NCBI GenBank assembly: GCA_018969355.1
Contig: JAGWYO010000014.1
Span: 1 to 39,703 of the forward strand
Reading direction: 5' to 3'
DNA from: Actinomycetales bacterium
Lineage (GTDB): Bacteria; Actinomycetota; Actinomycetes; Nanopelagicales; Nanopelagicaceae
DNA: 39,703 bases
The translations under genes were made by a program, and so were the position numbers. Below, in pieces: positions 29,694 through 36,769 of the stretch. Below the pieces are notes generated by a model. It ran no database searches. It was not told the origin of the DNA and saw nothing but the letters and a program-made list of their open reading frames with translations. How positions within the stretch are numbered: the first letter of the stretch is position 1; the number at the start of each line of letters is the position of its first letter.

Positions 29694-30998
29694 TTAAAGT
29701 GCAGGCAATGCATCCCATTGTGCTTGAGTGCTTTCAAGAATCTTTGTGAGATCTTTTGGATTCTTCAGGAAACTCTGAATCGCTGGACCAACAACTGGAC
29801 CAGCAAAATCACCGCGAGTATCGCGGTCTAGGAAGAAGCCGATGTTCTTAGCTGCGCCAAGTACAGCAAGCTTTTGCTTGTTGAATGCGTCGTAGCCAGA
29901 AGTATCGAAATCACTTGAGATGTAAATGCTTGTATCTCCAGCAGCAACAGCTGCATCAATACCTTCCTTAGATCCCCAGAACTGTGCAAGGTCTTTTCCA
30001 CCCTCGACGTTCTTGCCATTTGCGGCAACTGAAATACCGTCAAGTGGTGCATCGATAGAGTCAACACCATGCTCTGGGTTGATTTCTGGGAATGGAACAA
30101 TCCATAGATCGTCATAGTCTTCTTGTGACTTGGCTTTAAAGTCATTAGCAAACCATGAACCCATCATCATCGCTCCGCACTTCTTCTGTAGTAGAAGATC
30201 GCGCATTCCATCCCATGAAATATCAAGAACGTTCTTGTTCATGTAAGGAATCAACTGACCCATGTGTGTAAATACATCTACAACCTTGGCATCAGTCCAC
30301 TTCTCTTTACCATTGAGCAAGTCATAGTGGAACTGGTATCCATTAAGACGCATATTGAGAATATCGAAGGTTCCCATTGCTTCCCAGCCGCCCTTGTCGC
30401 CAAGTGCGTAACCAACTAGACCCTTCTTTTTTGTTGCTTCACAAAGTTTGATGAGGTCATCCCATGTTGCGATGTTTTCTGGGTTAAGTCCTAGCTCAGT
30501 CATTGTTGACTTTCGGTAGTGAAGTCCCCATGGGTAGTACGTAGTAGGAATGATGTACTGCTTACCATCTGCAGGATTTGTTGCACCTTGGATTGCAGCA
30601 GCTGAAAGTGAACTTCCTAGCGCCTTTACCTGATCTGAAACATCTGCTAGTAGCCCAGAATCAGCACGTGCATTGGTGCGCCAACCGGCCATCCAGCCAA
30701 ATGCATCATCAGGTGTTCCCTGCATGATTTGTACGAAGTTATTTTGGAAGTCATCTGAGTTAACAGCTTGTGAAATAACTTTATTGCCAGTCTTCTTTGT
30801 GTAAGCATCGTTGACTGCGATATTAATCTTTGCACCAGCATCACTGAGATTTCCACGAATTGTGTAGTGAACATCTCCGGTGACTTTCTTCTTTCCGCAA
30901 CCTGCAAGAAGAGATCCACCAGCAACAAGTCCAGCACCACCGATTGCAGCACCTTTAAGTACTGAACGACGGGAAATGCCATTGTTTACTTCTGACAT
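29694..30998 (-). CDS. Extracellular solute-binding protein (CUT1 sugar type), Tat lipoprotein
   Basis: This is a family 1-like substrate-binding protein for the adjacent permeases, anchored outside the cell. The ATG at 30996-30998 has AAAGGA 7 bases upstream and gives 434 residues; the frame extends 20 codons further but without support. A twin-arginine signal (ISRRSVLKG at residues 8-16) and a lipobox LLAGC with Cys34 predict Tat export and lipid anchoring. The mature part shows the typical pattern PTTYYPWGLHYRKSTMTELGLNPENIATWDDLIKLCEATKKKGLVG. Ligand unknown; sulfoquinovose or its glycosides are one speculative option, given the sulfonate genes upstream. Confidence 0.88.
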   Translation of the reverse strand: MSEVNNGISRRSVLKGAAIGGAGLVAGGSLLAGCGKKKVTGDVHYTIRGNLSDAGAKINIAVNDAYTKKTGNKVISQAVNSDDFQNNFVQIMQGTPDDAFGWMAGWRTNARADSGLLADVSDQVKALGSSLSAAAIQGATNPADGKQYIIPTTYYPWGLHYRKSTMTELGLNPENIATWDDLIKLCEATKKKGLVGYALGDKGGWEAMGTFDILNMRLNGYQFHYDLLNGKEKWTDAKVVDVFTHMGQLIPYMNKNVLDISWDGMRDLLLQKKCGAMMMGSWFANDFKAKSQEDYDDLWIVPFPEINPEHGVDSIDAPLDGISVAANGKNVEGGKDLAQFWGSKEGIDAAVAAGDTSIYISSDFDTSGYDAFNKQKLAVLGAAKNIGFFLDRDTRGDFAGPVVGPAIQSFLKNPKDLTKILESTQAQWDALPAL

Positions 30999-31130
30999 TG
31001 TTTTCCTTTTCTCTAGAGTCGAGCCTTTCGAAAGGTCATCAGGAATTGAAGGGGCCAAAGCCTGGTAACAGCCTCAACCTAGGGCGGATTGCTACTCAGA
31101 GGTAGGGAAATTGGATAACGAATCGGTTAC

Positions 31131-31144
31131 ATTTACGCGTAAAT
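31131..31144. promoter_or_regulatory. Perfect 14-bp palindrome upstream of the ABC operon (LacI-like operator)
   Basis: ATTTACGCGTAAAT is fully self-complementary with a central CG, the layout of LacI/GalR-family operators. It lies 133 bases upstream of the binding-protein start, in the gap between it and the last gene of the sulfur operon. A weaker dyad (TAAC...GTTA, 31116-31129) is beside it. No regulator gene is in the window, so the protein that binds is unknown. Confidence 0.45.
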
Positions 31145-31157
31145 TGCCGTTATTTGG

Positions 31158-31328
31158 CTACTTTTTGCCACCAAAAAGGCGAGAGAACAGGCCGGGCTCT
31201 TGTGGGTCATTGTCATGGCCCTGGCAGCGATCTTTTTTAGCCACCCCAGCCAAAGCCTGCTCAATATGTTGGCCACAGCCTGACCAAGTTGGCTTGTGGC
31301 ACTTACGGCAAGTAGTTCTACTGCACAA
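31158..31328 (-). CDS. Small cysteine-rich conserved protein (56 aa), TTG start
   Basis: The frame reads MCSRTTCRKCHKPTWSGCGQ, then HIEQALAGVAKKDRCQGHDN, then DPQEPGLFSRLFGGKK. It starts at TTG 31326-31328, preceded by a purine-rich AGGAGAGGA site with about 7 bases spacing, and follows the CoA-disulfide reductase by 15 bases. Cys2, Cys7, Cys10, Cys18 and Cys35 suggest metal or persulfide binding. It shares TWSGCGQHIEQALAGVA with the 38-residue protein that opens the same operon. No function is known to me. It may be a small cofactor or sensor of the sulfane-sulfur system. Confidence 0.7.
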   Translation of the reverse strand: MCSRTTCRKCHKPTWSGCGQHIEQALAGVAKKDRCQGHDNDPQEPGLFSRLFGGKK

Positions 31329-31343
31329 AGCTGTATTCCTCTC

Positions 31344-32987
31344 CTAGTTGGTAACAAGTAATGAGGCTGCTGCTGGTGAATTGATCCATGTCAAATATCC
31401 ACCATCAAGATTTACGGGATTAAATCCGAGTTCTTTGAGAAGCATGGCAGCTGTGTGACCACGTTGGCCCACTTGGCAGTTCACCAATAGTTTCTTATTA
31501 GTGATTTCAGATTGGCGTTCACGGATTTCATCAACTGGAATGTTGATAGCACCAGGAATCATTCCTTTGCCACATTCGCTAACGCTACGAACATCTATGA
31601 GGGTGTAACCCTTATCCATGTATTCATGGATTTCATCCCACTGCGCAACTTGAGTTAGACCAGAAACGATATTCTCGGCAACATAGCCCAACATGTTTAC
31701 TGGATCTTTTGCTGAGCTAAATGGCGGTGCATAGGCAAGCTCTAAATCTGCAAGTTCTGGAGCCGTAATACCACCACGTATTGCAGTTGCAATAACATCA
31801 ATTCGTTTATCTACACCTTCAACTCCAACTCCCTGGGCGCCTAAGATCTCTCCGGTAGTTGGCTCAAATATAAGTTTCAAACTCATTTGTTTTGCATCAG
31901 GATAATAACCAGCATGTGAATTTGGATGAGTATGAATTGATTGATAGGTACGGCCAGCAGCTTTAAGTCGCTTTTCATTCCAACCGGTTGTGGCAATCAT
32001 CAAATCAAAGACCTTGACTATTGCTGTACCAATTGTCTGTACAGGGCGAATTGATCGTCCAGCAATATGGTCTGCAACTACGCGACCATGGCGATTTGCT
32101 AAATTGGCTAATGGGACAAGTGTTGCACTGCCATCTAAAGCATCAATCTTTTCAGCGGCATCACCAACGGCATAGATATCTGGATTACTTGTGCGATTGA
32201 AATCATCAACTGAAATTCCATTTCTAGTGCCAATGGTGAGGCCAGCTGCCTTAGCTAAGGAAATCTCTGGGCGCACACCAATCGCCAAAATAACGATCTC
32301 GGCCGACACAGTGTCACCGTTAGAGAGCTCGACACTGTTTGCGCCAATGTTTAAAACACTTGCTCCAAGGTAGAGATTAACACCATGTTTAATCATCTCT
32401 GCAGATACTAAAGATGCAAGCTCTGAATCTAGAGGCATCAGTACTTGATCAGTTGCTTCAACCAAAGATGTTTGAATTCCTTTGTGAATCAGGTTTTCAG
32501 CGATTTCAACACCAATGAATCCGCCACCAATAACAACAGCACTCTTTGGGTTTGCACTCACACGGGCAGCAATCTTTTCAACATCCTCAACTGTTCGAAG
32601 CGTCAATGCTCTTTCAATTCCCGATAGCGGTGGAACAACTGGAGAGGCACCAGGGCTCAGTATTAACTTGTCGTAATCAATTTCATGAGTTTCGTGACTA
32701 TCTAGATTCTTAATGGTGACTGTCTTCTTATTTGGATCAATACTAAGAACTTCTGTGTTCACACGAACATCTAGGCGGAAACGTGCATGCAGTGATTCAG
32801 GGGTCTGCAACAACAACGAACTTTCCTGCTCAATTACTCCACCCACGTAATATGGCAAGCCACAGTTGGCATAGGAAACATGCCCACTTTTTTCAAGAAC
32901 GATGATCTCGGCATCTGCATCTAAGCGGCGCAAACGAGTTGCTGCAGACATACCGCCAGCAACCCCGCCAATTATGACTATGCGCAT
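31344..32987 (-). CDS. CoA-disulfide reductase / rhodanese fusion (CoADR-Rhd)
   Basis: This flavoprotein of the pyridine nucleotide-disulfide oxidoreductase family reduces CoA disulfide or CoA persulfide with NAD(P)H. The 547 residues include GGVAGGMSAATRLRRLD (FAD, residues 7-23), the active-site Cys42 in YANCGLPYY, VVIGGGFIGVEIAENL for NAD(P)H, and AVGDAAE. A C-terminal rhodanese domain (about 450-545) has its own Cys504 in VNCQVGQRGH. Homologues act in persulfide handling with CstR-regulated genes. The start overlaps the rhodanese stop (TGATG). Persulfide reductase activity is inferred from the fused rhodanese. Confidence 0.9.
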   Translation of the reverse strand: MRIVIIGGVAGGMSAATRLRRLDADAEIIVLEKSGHVSYANCGLPYYVGGVIEQESSLLLQTPESLHARFRLDVRVNTEVLSIDPNKKTVTIKNLDSHETHEIDYDKLILSPGASPVVPPLSGIERALTLRTVEDVEKIAARVSANPKSAVVIGGGFIGVEIAENLIHKGIQTSLVEATDQVLMPLDSELASLVSAEMIKHGVNLYLGASVLNIGANSVELSNGDTVSAEIVILAIGVRPEISLAKAAGLTIGTRNGISVDDFNRTSNPDIYAVGDAAEKIDALDGSATLVPLANLANRHGRVVADHIAGRSIRPVQTIGTAIVKVFDLMIATTGWNEKRLKAAGRTYQSIHTHPNSHAGYYPDAKQMSLKLIFEPTTGEILGAQGVGVEGVDKRIDVIATAIRGGITAPELADLELAYAPPFSSAKDPVNMLGYVAENIVSGLTQVAQWDEIHEYMDKGYTLIDVRSVSECGKGMIPGAINIPVDEIRERQSEITNKKLLVNCQVGQRGHTAAMLLKELGFNPVNLDGGYLTWINSPAAASLLVTN

Positions 32988-33376
32988 CAGTTTGTCACCA
33001 ATGCCATCCCGTTAGCTAGCCAGTCATTAACTCCGCTACTTAAGTTAAATAACTTAGTGAAGCCAAAATGATGCATAGTCTCAACCGCAACCCCTGATCT
33101 GCGGCCACTTCGGCAATAAACGGCATATGTAGCTGACTTATCGAGTTTGGTGATTTCACTTTCAAAATGCGACGTTTCCACATCAATATTTATGGCACCT
33201 TGAATATGCCCTGACATGTATTCACCAGGCGTTCTAACATCAAGTACAACTACATGAGGTTCGGCTATTTTCTTGGCGAAGGCCATTGTGTCCAGATTTT
33301 TTGCCGATGAGGTCGTGCTGCACCCGGCAAGAAGTAAAAGAGAGGCAAGAAATGCGAATATTTTTTTCATCATCAT
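32987..33376 (-). CDS. Rhodanese-domain lipoprotein
   Basis: The 129-residue protein has a lipoprotein signal (KKIFAFLASLLLLAGC, Cys19) and a single rhodanese domain with catalytic Cys88 in YCRSGRRSG and the conserved DVRTPGEYMSGHIQGAINIDVE. It should sit outside the membrane and transfer sulfane sulfur. The start ATG overlaps the cstR-like stop as ATGA; a run of three ATG codons makes the exact start ambiguous by up to two codons. A surface rhodanese together with a cytosolic CoA-persulfide reductase suggests handling of thiosulfate or polysulfide arriving from outside (inference). Confidence 0.9.
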   Translation of the reverse strand: MMMKKIFAFLASLLLLAGCSTTSSAKNLDTMAFAKKIAEPHVVVLDVRTPGEYMSGHIQGAINIDVETSHFESEITKLDKSATYAVYCRSGRRSGVAVETMHHFGFTKLFNLSSGVNDWLANGMALVTN

Positions 33377-33660
33377 GCCAGACTTAAGAAGAGCTTTTGA
33401 AGTTGTGCAGTTACCGCATCGGAATTGGATTTGCCATCAACAATGCATTCTTTGAGACTGGCAGAGATAAGGGTGAAGGCAGCTGTATTTACTGCTTTTG
33501 AAACTGCAGACATTTGTGTGACGATCTCTTCGCAGTTACGACCATCTTCAAGCATGCGAGAAATAGCACCTAACTGTCCCTGAGCTCTTTTGATTCGCTT
33601 TGAAATTGCGATTATCTGCTCTTCATCAGAGAGCACATGAGCAATCTTTTGAACACTCAT
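33373..33660 (-). CDS. cstR: CsoR-family, CstR-like (per)sulfide-sensing repressor
   Basis: The all-alpha DUF156 protein has the family core IKRAQGQLGAISRMLEDGRNCEEIVTQMSAVSKAVN. The ATG at 33658-33660 overlaps the stop of the small upstream protein as ATGA; an alternative two codons upstream exists. In the 95-residue form Cys43 and Cys72 are 29 apart, as in CsoR, but the position of the copper-ligand His (four residues before the second Cys) is Ser68. That Cys-Cys without His pattern marks persulfide sensors such as CstR rather than copper sensors. Neighbouring rhodanese and CoADR genes agree. Function assigned by residue pattern and context. Confidence 0.8.
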   Translation of the reverse strand: MSVQKIAHVLSDEEQIIAISKRIKRAQGQLGAISRMLEDGRNCEEIVTQMSAVSKAVNTAAFTLISASLKECIVDGKSNSDAVTAQLQKLFLSLA

Positions 33661-33773
33661 CGACATTTACAACAATCTTGCTCGGCAACGCCTGCTAAGG
33701 CTTGTTCTATATGTTGGCCACACCCTGACCATGTGATTTTCTTACAAACGGAGCACGTGACTCGTGAACACAT
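33657..33773 (-). CDS. Small cysteine-rich conserved protein (38 aa)
   Basis: The frame reads MCSRVTCSVCKKITWSGCGQ then HIEQALAGVAEQDCCKCR, from an ATG at 33771-33773 with GGGAG 8 bases upstream. Cys2, Cys7, Cys10, Cys18, Cys34, Cys35 and Cys37 make it a very cysteine-rich peptide. It is the first gene after the CstR-type promoter and overlaps the cstR-like start. Its 17-residue TWSGCGQHIEQALAGVA block is identical to that in the 56-residue protein that closes the operon. Unknown function; a metal- or sulfur-binding role is plausible. Confidence 0.65.
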   Translation of the reverse strand: MCSRVTCSVCKKITWSGCGQHIEQALAGVAEQDCCKCR

Positions 33774-33806
33774 CTTCTTTTCTCCCTAAATAACCGTTAA
33801 GGGAGA

Positions 33807-33837
33807 TAAAGTAGCATACCCTAGGGGGTATAGTCAA
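33807..33837 (-). promoter_or_regulatory. Promoter with CsoR/CstR-type operator
   Basis: On the minus strand TTGACT (33832-33837) is a good -35; TACTTT or CTACTT 17-18 bases on is a fair -10. Between them is the dyad ATACCC-N4-GGGTAT (33816-33831), which fits the G-tract inverted repeats bound by CsoR and CstR. A repressor on this site would block RNA polymerase. The -35 overlaps the stop codon of the upstream exporter gene. Confidence 0.7.
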
Positions 33838-34823
33838 ATTCCCATAATCCGCACAGCAACCAACGCCACCCCAGCAACAATCACCCAAGCGAGTAAACCC
33901 ATAACCATTGGGCGTGCACCAATCGCTCGAATTGCCTTCCACCGAACGCCAGATCCCAATGCAACTAATCCAGCACCAAGTAAGAGCTTGCTAGTGAGCA
34001 CGACATCATCGTGAATTCGTGCAGGAATATCAAAAACATTTTGGATGATGGCAACTGCCATGAAACCTAAAACAAAAAATGGAATGAGCGGAACTTTGGC
34101 AGAGTTTTCAGCCCTCTGACCTTGGGCCTGTAGATACTTGCGATGGCGAAGAGAAAGAATCAAAACAATGGGTGCTAGCAGACACACACGTGAGAGTTTT
34201 ATAACAACTGCAGATTTAACTGCATCATCACTCCAGACAGATGCCGTTGCTATAACTTGACCAACATCGTGGACTGCAGCTCCAGCCCAGGCACCAAATG
34301 TTTGATCACTTAGCCCCATTAAGTGGCCCAGAAATGGCAAGACAAAAATAGAGAGCGTTCCACACAAAGAGATCAGCCCAATTGCATAAGAAGTTTCTTC
34401 TTCGGTTGCGCGAGTTTGCGGACGAATTGCCGCAACTGCAGTTGCGCCACAAACACCGAAACCGACTCCAATAAGCAGACCTAGTTCTCCACTCATCTTA
34501 AATAGTTTTGAAAGGCCTAAGATTCCAAAGATTGTGAAACTAACTACCAAAATTACTGTGATCACACCTTTCACGCCAATGGCTTTGAGTGAAATAACAC
34601 TTACTTGGGCCCCCAGCAATGCAACTCCAATGCGCATTAACTTCTTGCTCGAAAATGAAGTTCCGGCTGCGGCAACTGCAGGCCAGGATGCAAAGTTTGC
34701 AATCAAGAATCCAAAGGCAACACAAAGCGCAAGCGGGCTGATTGCTGGTTGAAAATTGTGAATTTGAAATGCCACAGCAACAACGGCTGCAATTAAACCA
34801 AGTCCCGGAAGCGTTTTCGTCAT
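33834..34823 (-). CDS. suyZ: YeiH/UPF0324 family putative sulfate/sulfite exporter (SuyZ-like)
   Basis: The 329-residue membrane protein has about nine to ten hydrophobic segments and the family motifs GVALLGAQVSVISLKAIG, GFGVCGATAVAAIRPQTRATEEETSYAI and GAWAGAAVHDVGQVIATASVWSDDA, as in YeiH/COG2855 proteins. Members linked to sulfonate degradation are named SuyZ or TauZ and are thought to export sulfite or sulfate. It begins immediately after the comC-like stop (TAAATG) and ends the sulfolactate operon, so export of the sulfite released by SuyAB is the likely job (inference). Confidence 0.8.
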   Translation of the reverse strand: MTKTLPGLGLIAAVVAVAFQIHNFQPAISPLALCVAFGFLIANFASWPAVAAAGTSFSSKKLMRIGVALLGAQVSVISLKAIGVKGVITVILVVSFTIFGILGLSKLFKMSGELGLLIGVGFGVCGATAVAAIRPQTRATEEETSYAIGLISLCGTLSIFVLPFLGHLMGLSDQTFGAWAGAAVHDVGQVIATASVWSDDAVKSAVVIKLSRVCLLAPIVLILSLRHRKYLQAQGQRAENSAKVPLIPFFVLGFMAVAIIQNVFDIPARIHDDVVLTSKLLLGAGLVALGSGVRWKAIRAIGARPMVMGLLAWVIVAGVALVAVRIMGI

Positions 34824-35831
34824 TTAGATTCCGAGCTTCGTGGACCAAGTATTCAACTGCTCTGCCACTTGATCAGTGATTGTTATTTCATCCCCATTAT
34901 TGAGTTTTTCTGGATTTATACGATTAGAACCTGGAAGGCGGCCCCCAGAGCTATTTACTTCCTGGGCAAACTCCTTAGCTCTATCGTTGCTTCCATCAAC
35001 AGATAGCTTTGAGGCATCGATTGCAATGACAAAATGTGAAATCTCTTGAGGCAAAGCATCTTGGGTAGCTGCAAACATGTCAGGAATGTTTTTAGCCAAG
35101 GTTGGTCCAATTAACATTCCAGTCAGAGACTCAACTAGAACAGCAATTGCATACCCTTTTACACCGCCTAATGGTGCAAGCATTCCAGCTAAGGCTTCCT
35201 TTGCATTTGTGGTTGGCACACCATCTTTTGTGAAAGCCCAACCAGGTTCAAGTTCTGCACCTGCTTGAGCTTTTGCTTGAATCTTTCCACGGGCAACTGC
35301 ACTCGTTGCTAGATCAATAACAGTCGGTGGATTTGTTGGGATACCTGCTGCAATGGGAGAAGTTGATAGCAATGGTTGATTGCCACCCCATGGTGGCATA
35401 ACAGCTGGACCAGTACTAAATGCAATACCAACTAATCCACGATCAATCATAGGCCAGACATAGATACCTAATGCACCGCAGTGATTAGAACGTCCAACGC
35501 CAACGGCAGCTATTCCATTAACCATTGCGCGCTCAGATGCAATTTCAGAGGCTTTGTGTAACTGCCAATGGCCCAACCCATCATCACCATCAAAAACAAC
35601 CAAACTTGGCAAATCTGTAACAACCTTTAACTCCGCATTTGGATTAATTCCACCTGCTTGCAAACGAGAGAGGTAAAATGGAAGGCGCATTAATCCATGA
35701 CTTCCAATTCCCCATCGATCACTTGCAACAATACAGCGAGCAGTTGTTGCCGCTTCTTGTGTGGGAACACCTGCTGCTTTCAATAGCGAGGTTGCTGTAG
35801 CAATTGCAGATCCGACATTTAGCGTAGGCAT
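34824..35831 (-). CDS. comC: Ldh2/malate-lactate dehydrogenase family, ComC-like (R)-sulfolactate dehydrogenase
   Basis: The 335-residue NAD(P)-dependent 2-hydroxyacid dehydrogenase has GSHGLMRLPFYLSRL (His45 of the family), VGVGRSNHCGALGIYVWPM and AAGIPTNPPTVIDLATSAVARGKIQ. The type includes malate, ureidoglycolate and sulfolactate dehydrogenases, so sequence alone does not fix the substrate. Coupling with an SlcC-type enzyme and SuyAB is the arrangement used to invert sulfolactate stereochemistry: one enzyme oxidises (S)-sulfolactate, the other reduces sulfopyruvate to the (R) form. Its ATG overlaps the preceding stop as TAATG. Confidence 0.72.
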   Translation of the reverse strand: MPTLNVGSAIATATSLLKAAGVPTQEAATTARCIVASDRWGIGSHGLMRLPFYLSRLQAGGINPNAELKVVTDLPSLVVFDGDDGLGHWQLHKASEIASERAMVNGIAAVGVGRSNHCGALGIYVWPMIDRGLVGIAFSTGPAVMPPWGGNQPLLSTSPIAAGIPTNPPTVIDLATSAVARGKIQAKAQAGAELEPGWAFTKDGVPTTNAKEALAGMLAPLGGVKGYAIAVLVESLTGMLIGPTLAKNIPDMFAATQDALPQEISHFVIAIDASKLSVDGSNDRAKEFAQEVNSSGGRLPGSNRINPEKLNNGDEITITDQVAEQLNTWSTKLGI

Positions 35832-36769
35832 TAGTTGCTACTTTCCTTTAACGCACCAACGGCATGAGTGGCTGGTTTGGAACTAAGAACCAACTCGATA
35901 TTTGATGCAAGAATTTCATTAATTCGCAGTTGGCTTTGGCTCGTGATTCCAGCAACGTGGGGCGTAAGGATGAGGTTAGGGATACCTTCCATTTCACCTC
36001 TACTTGGTGGCTCTTGGGCTCGAACATCAAGTGCTGCCCCAGCAATAGTTTTGGCTTTTAAGGCAGAAATCAGATCTGCTTCATTAATAACTTCTCCGCG
36101 GCCAACGTTTACCAAAATTGCGTCGGGCTTCATTAACGCAAGTGTTGCTGCATTAATTACACCGTTGGTTTCTGGAGTCGATGGCATATGAATACTTACT
36201 ACATCACTGCGCCCTAAAACATCTTCAAAAGTTGTCAGTTCTATTCCTGACAAATTCATTGCATATGGGTCAAACCCAATAACGTTGCAGTTAAAACCTT
36301 GTATTAGCTTGGCCGTTGCAACTCCCGTGGCACCGCATCCCAGCAATCCCCATGTCAGATGTGAGAGTTCACGGCCAGGGGTTCGCACCCATCCACCATC
36401 ACGCGTTGCACCATCATGACCAGGAATATTGCGAAGTAAGGCTAAGGCTAAACCAAGAGTTAGCTCACCAACGCTAATCGCATTTGCACCTAACCCTGCA
36501 ACAACAACAACGCCGGCAGCATCGGCTGCTTTGATATCAATATTGTCTAGTCCAACTCCAGCGCGTGCAATAACTCGAAGTTTAGGGGCCGAAGCAATGA
36601 CATCGGCTGTGACTTTGGTGCGATTTCTTACAACAAGAGCCATTACATCTTTAAGAGAAGCCTTGAGTTTTTCAGCATCACTCCACAAATCATCATTTCG
36701 GATAATGGGAAAACTCCCTTCCAGTTTGTGGAAAGGAGTTCCCCATACATCTTCAGAGATGAGAATCAT
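35831..36769 (-). CDS. slcC: D-isomer 2-hydroxyacid dehydrogenase, SlcC-like (S)-sulfolactate dehydrogenase
   Basis: This 312-residue NAD-dependent dehydrogenase has a GLLGCGATGVATAKLI nucleotide motif and the catalytic triad Arg224 (NVGRGEVI), Glu253 (RAQEPP) and His271 (TPHVAG), so it should be active. The family also includes phosphoglycerate and glyoxylate dehydrogenases. Placement between suyB and a ComC-like gene points to (S)-sulfolactate oxidation to sulfopyruvate, as described for slcC in sulfolactate degraders. It overlaps both neighbours as TAATG. Confidence 0.75.
   Translation of the reverse strand: MILISEDVWGTPFHKLEGSFPIIRNDDLWSDAEKLKASLKDVMALVVRNRTKVTADVIASAPKLRVIARAGVGLDNIDIKAADAAGVVVVAGLGANAISVGELTLGLALALLRNIPGHDGATRDGGWVRTPGRELSHLTWGLLGCGATGVATAKLIQGFNCNVIGFDPYAMNLSGIELTTFEDVLGRSDVVSIHMPSTPETNGVINAATLALMKPDAILVNVGRGEVINEADLISALKAKTIAGAALDVRAQEPPSRGEMEGIPNLILTPHVAGITSQSQLRINEILASNIELVLSSKPATHAVGALKESSN

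Noticed and set aside
31116-31129. TAACGAATCGGTTA as a second operator
   Set aside because: Only five of seven arm positions match; too weak to list separately from the perfect palindrome beside it.
33373-33660. Copper-sensing CsoR
   Set aside because: The ligand His is replaced by Ser and there is no copper pump or chaperone gene nearby.
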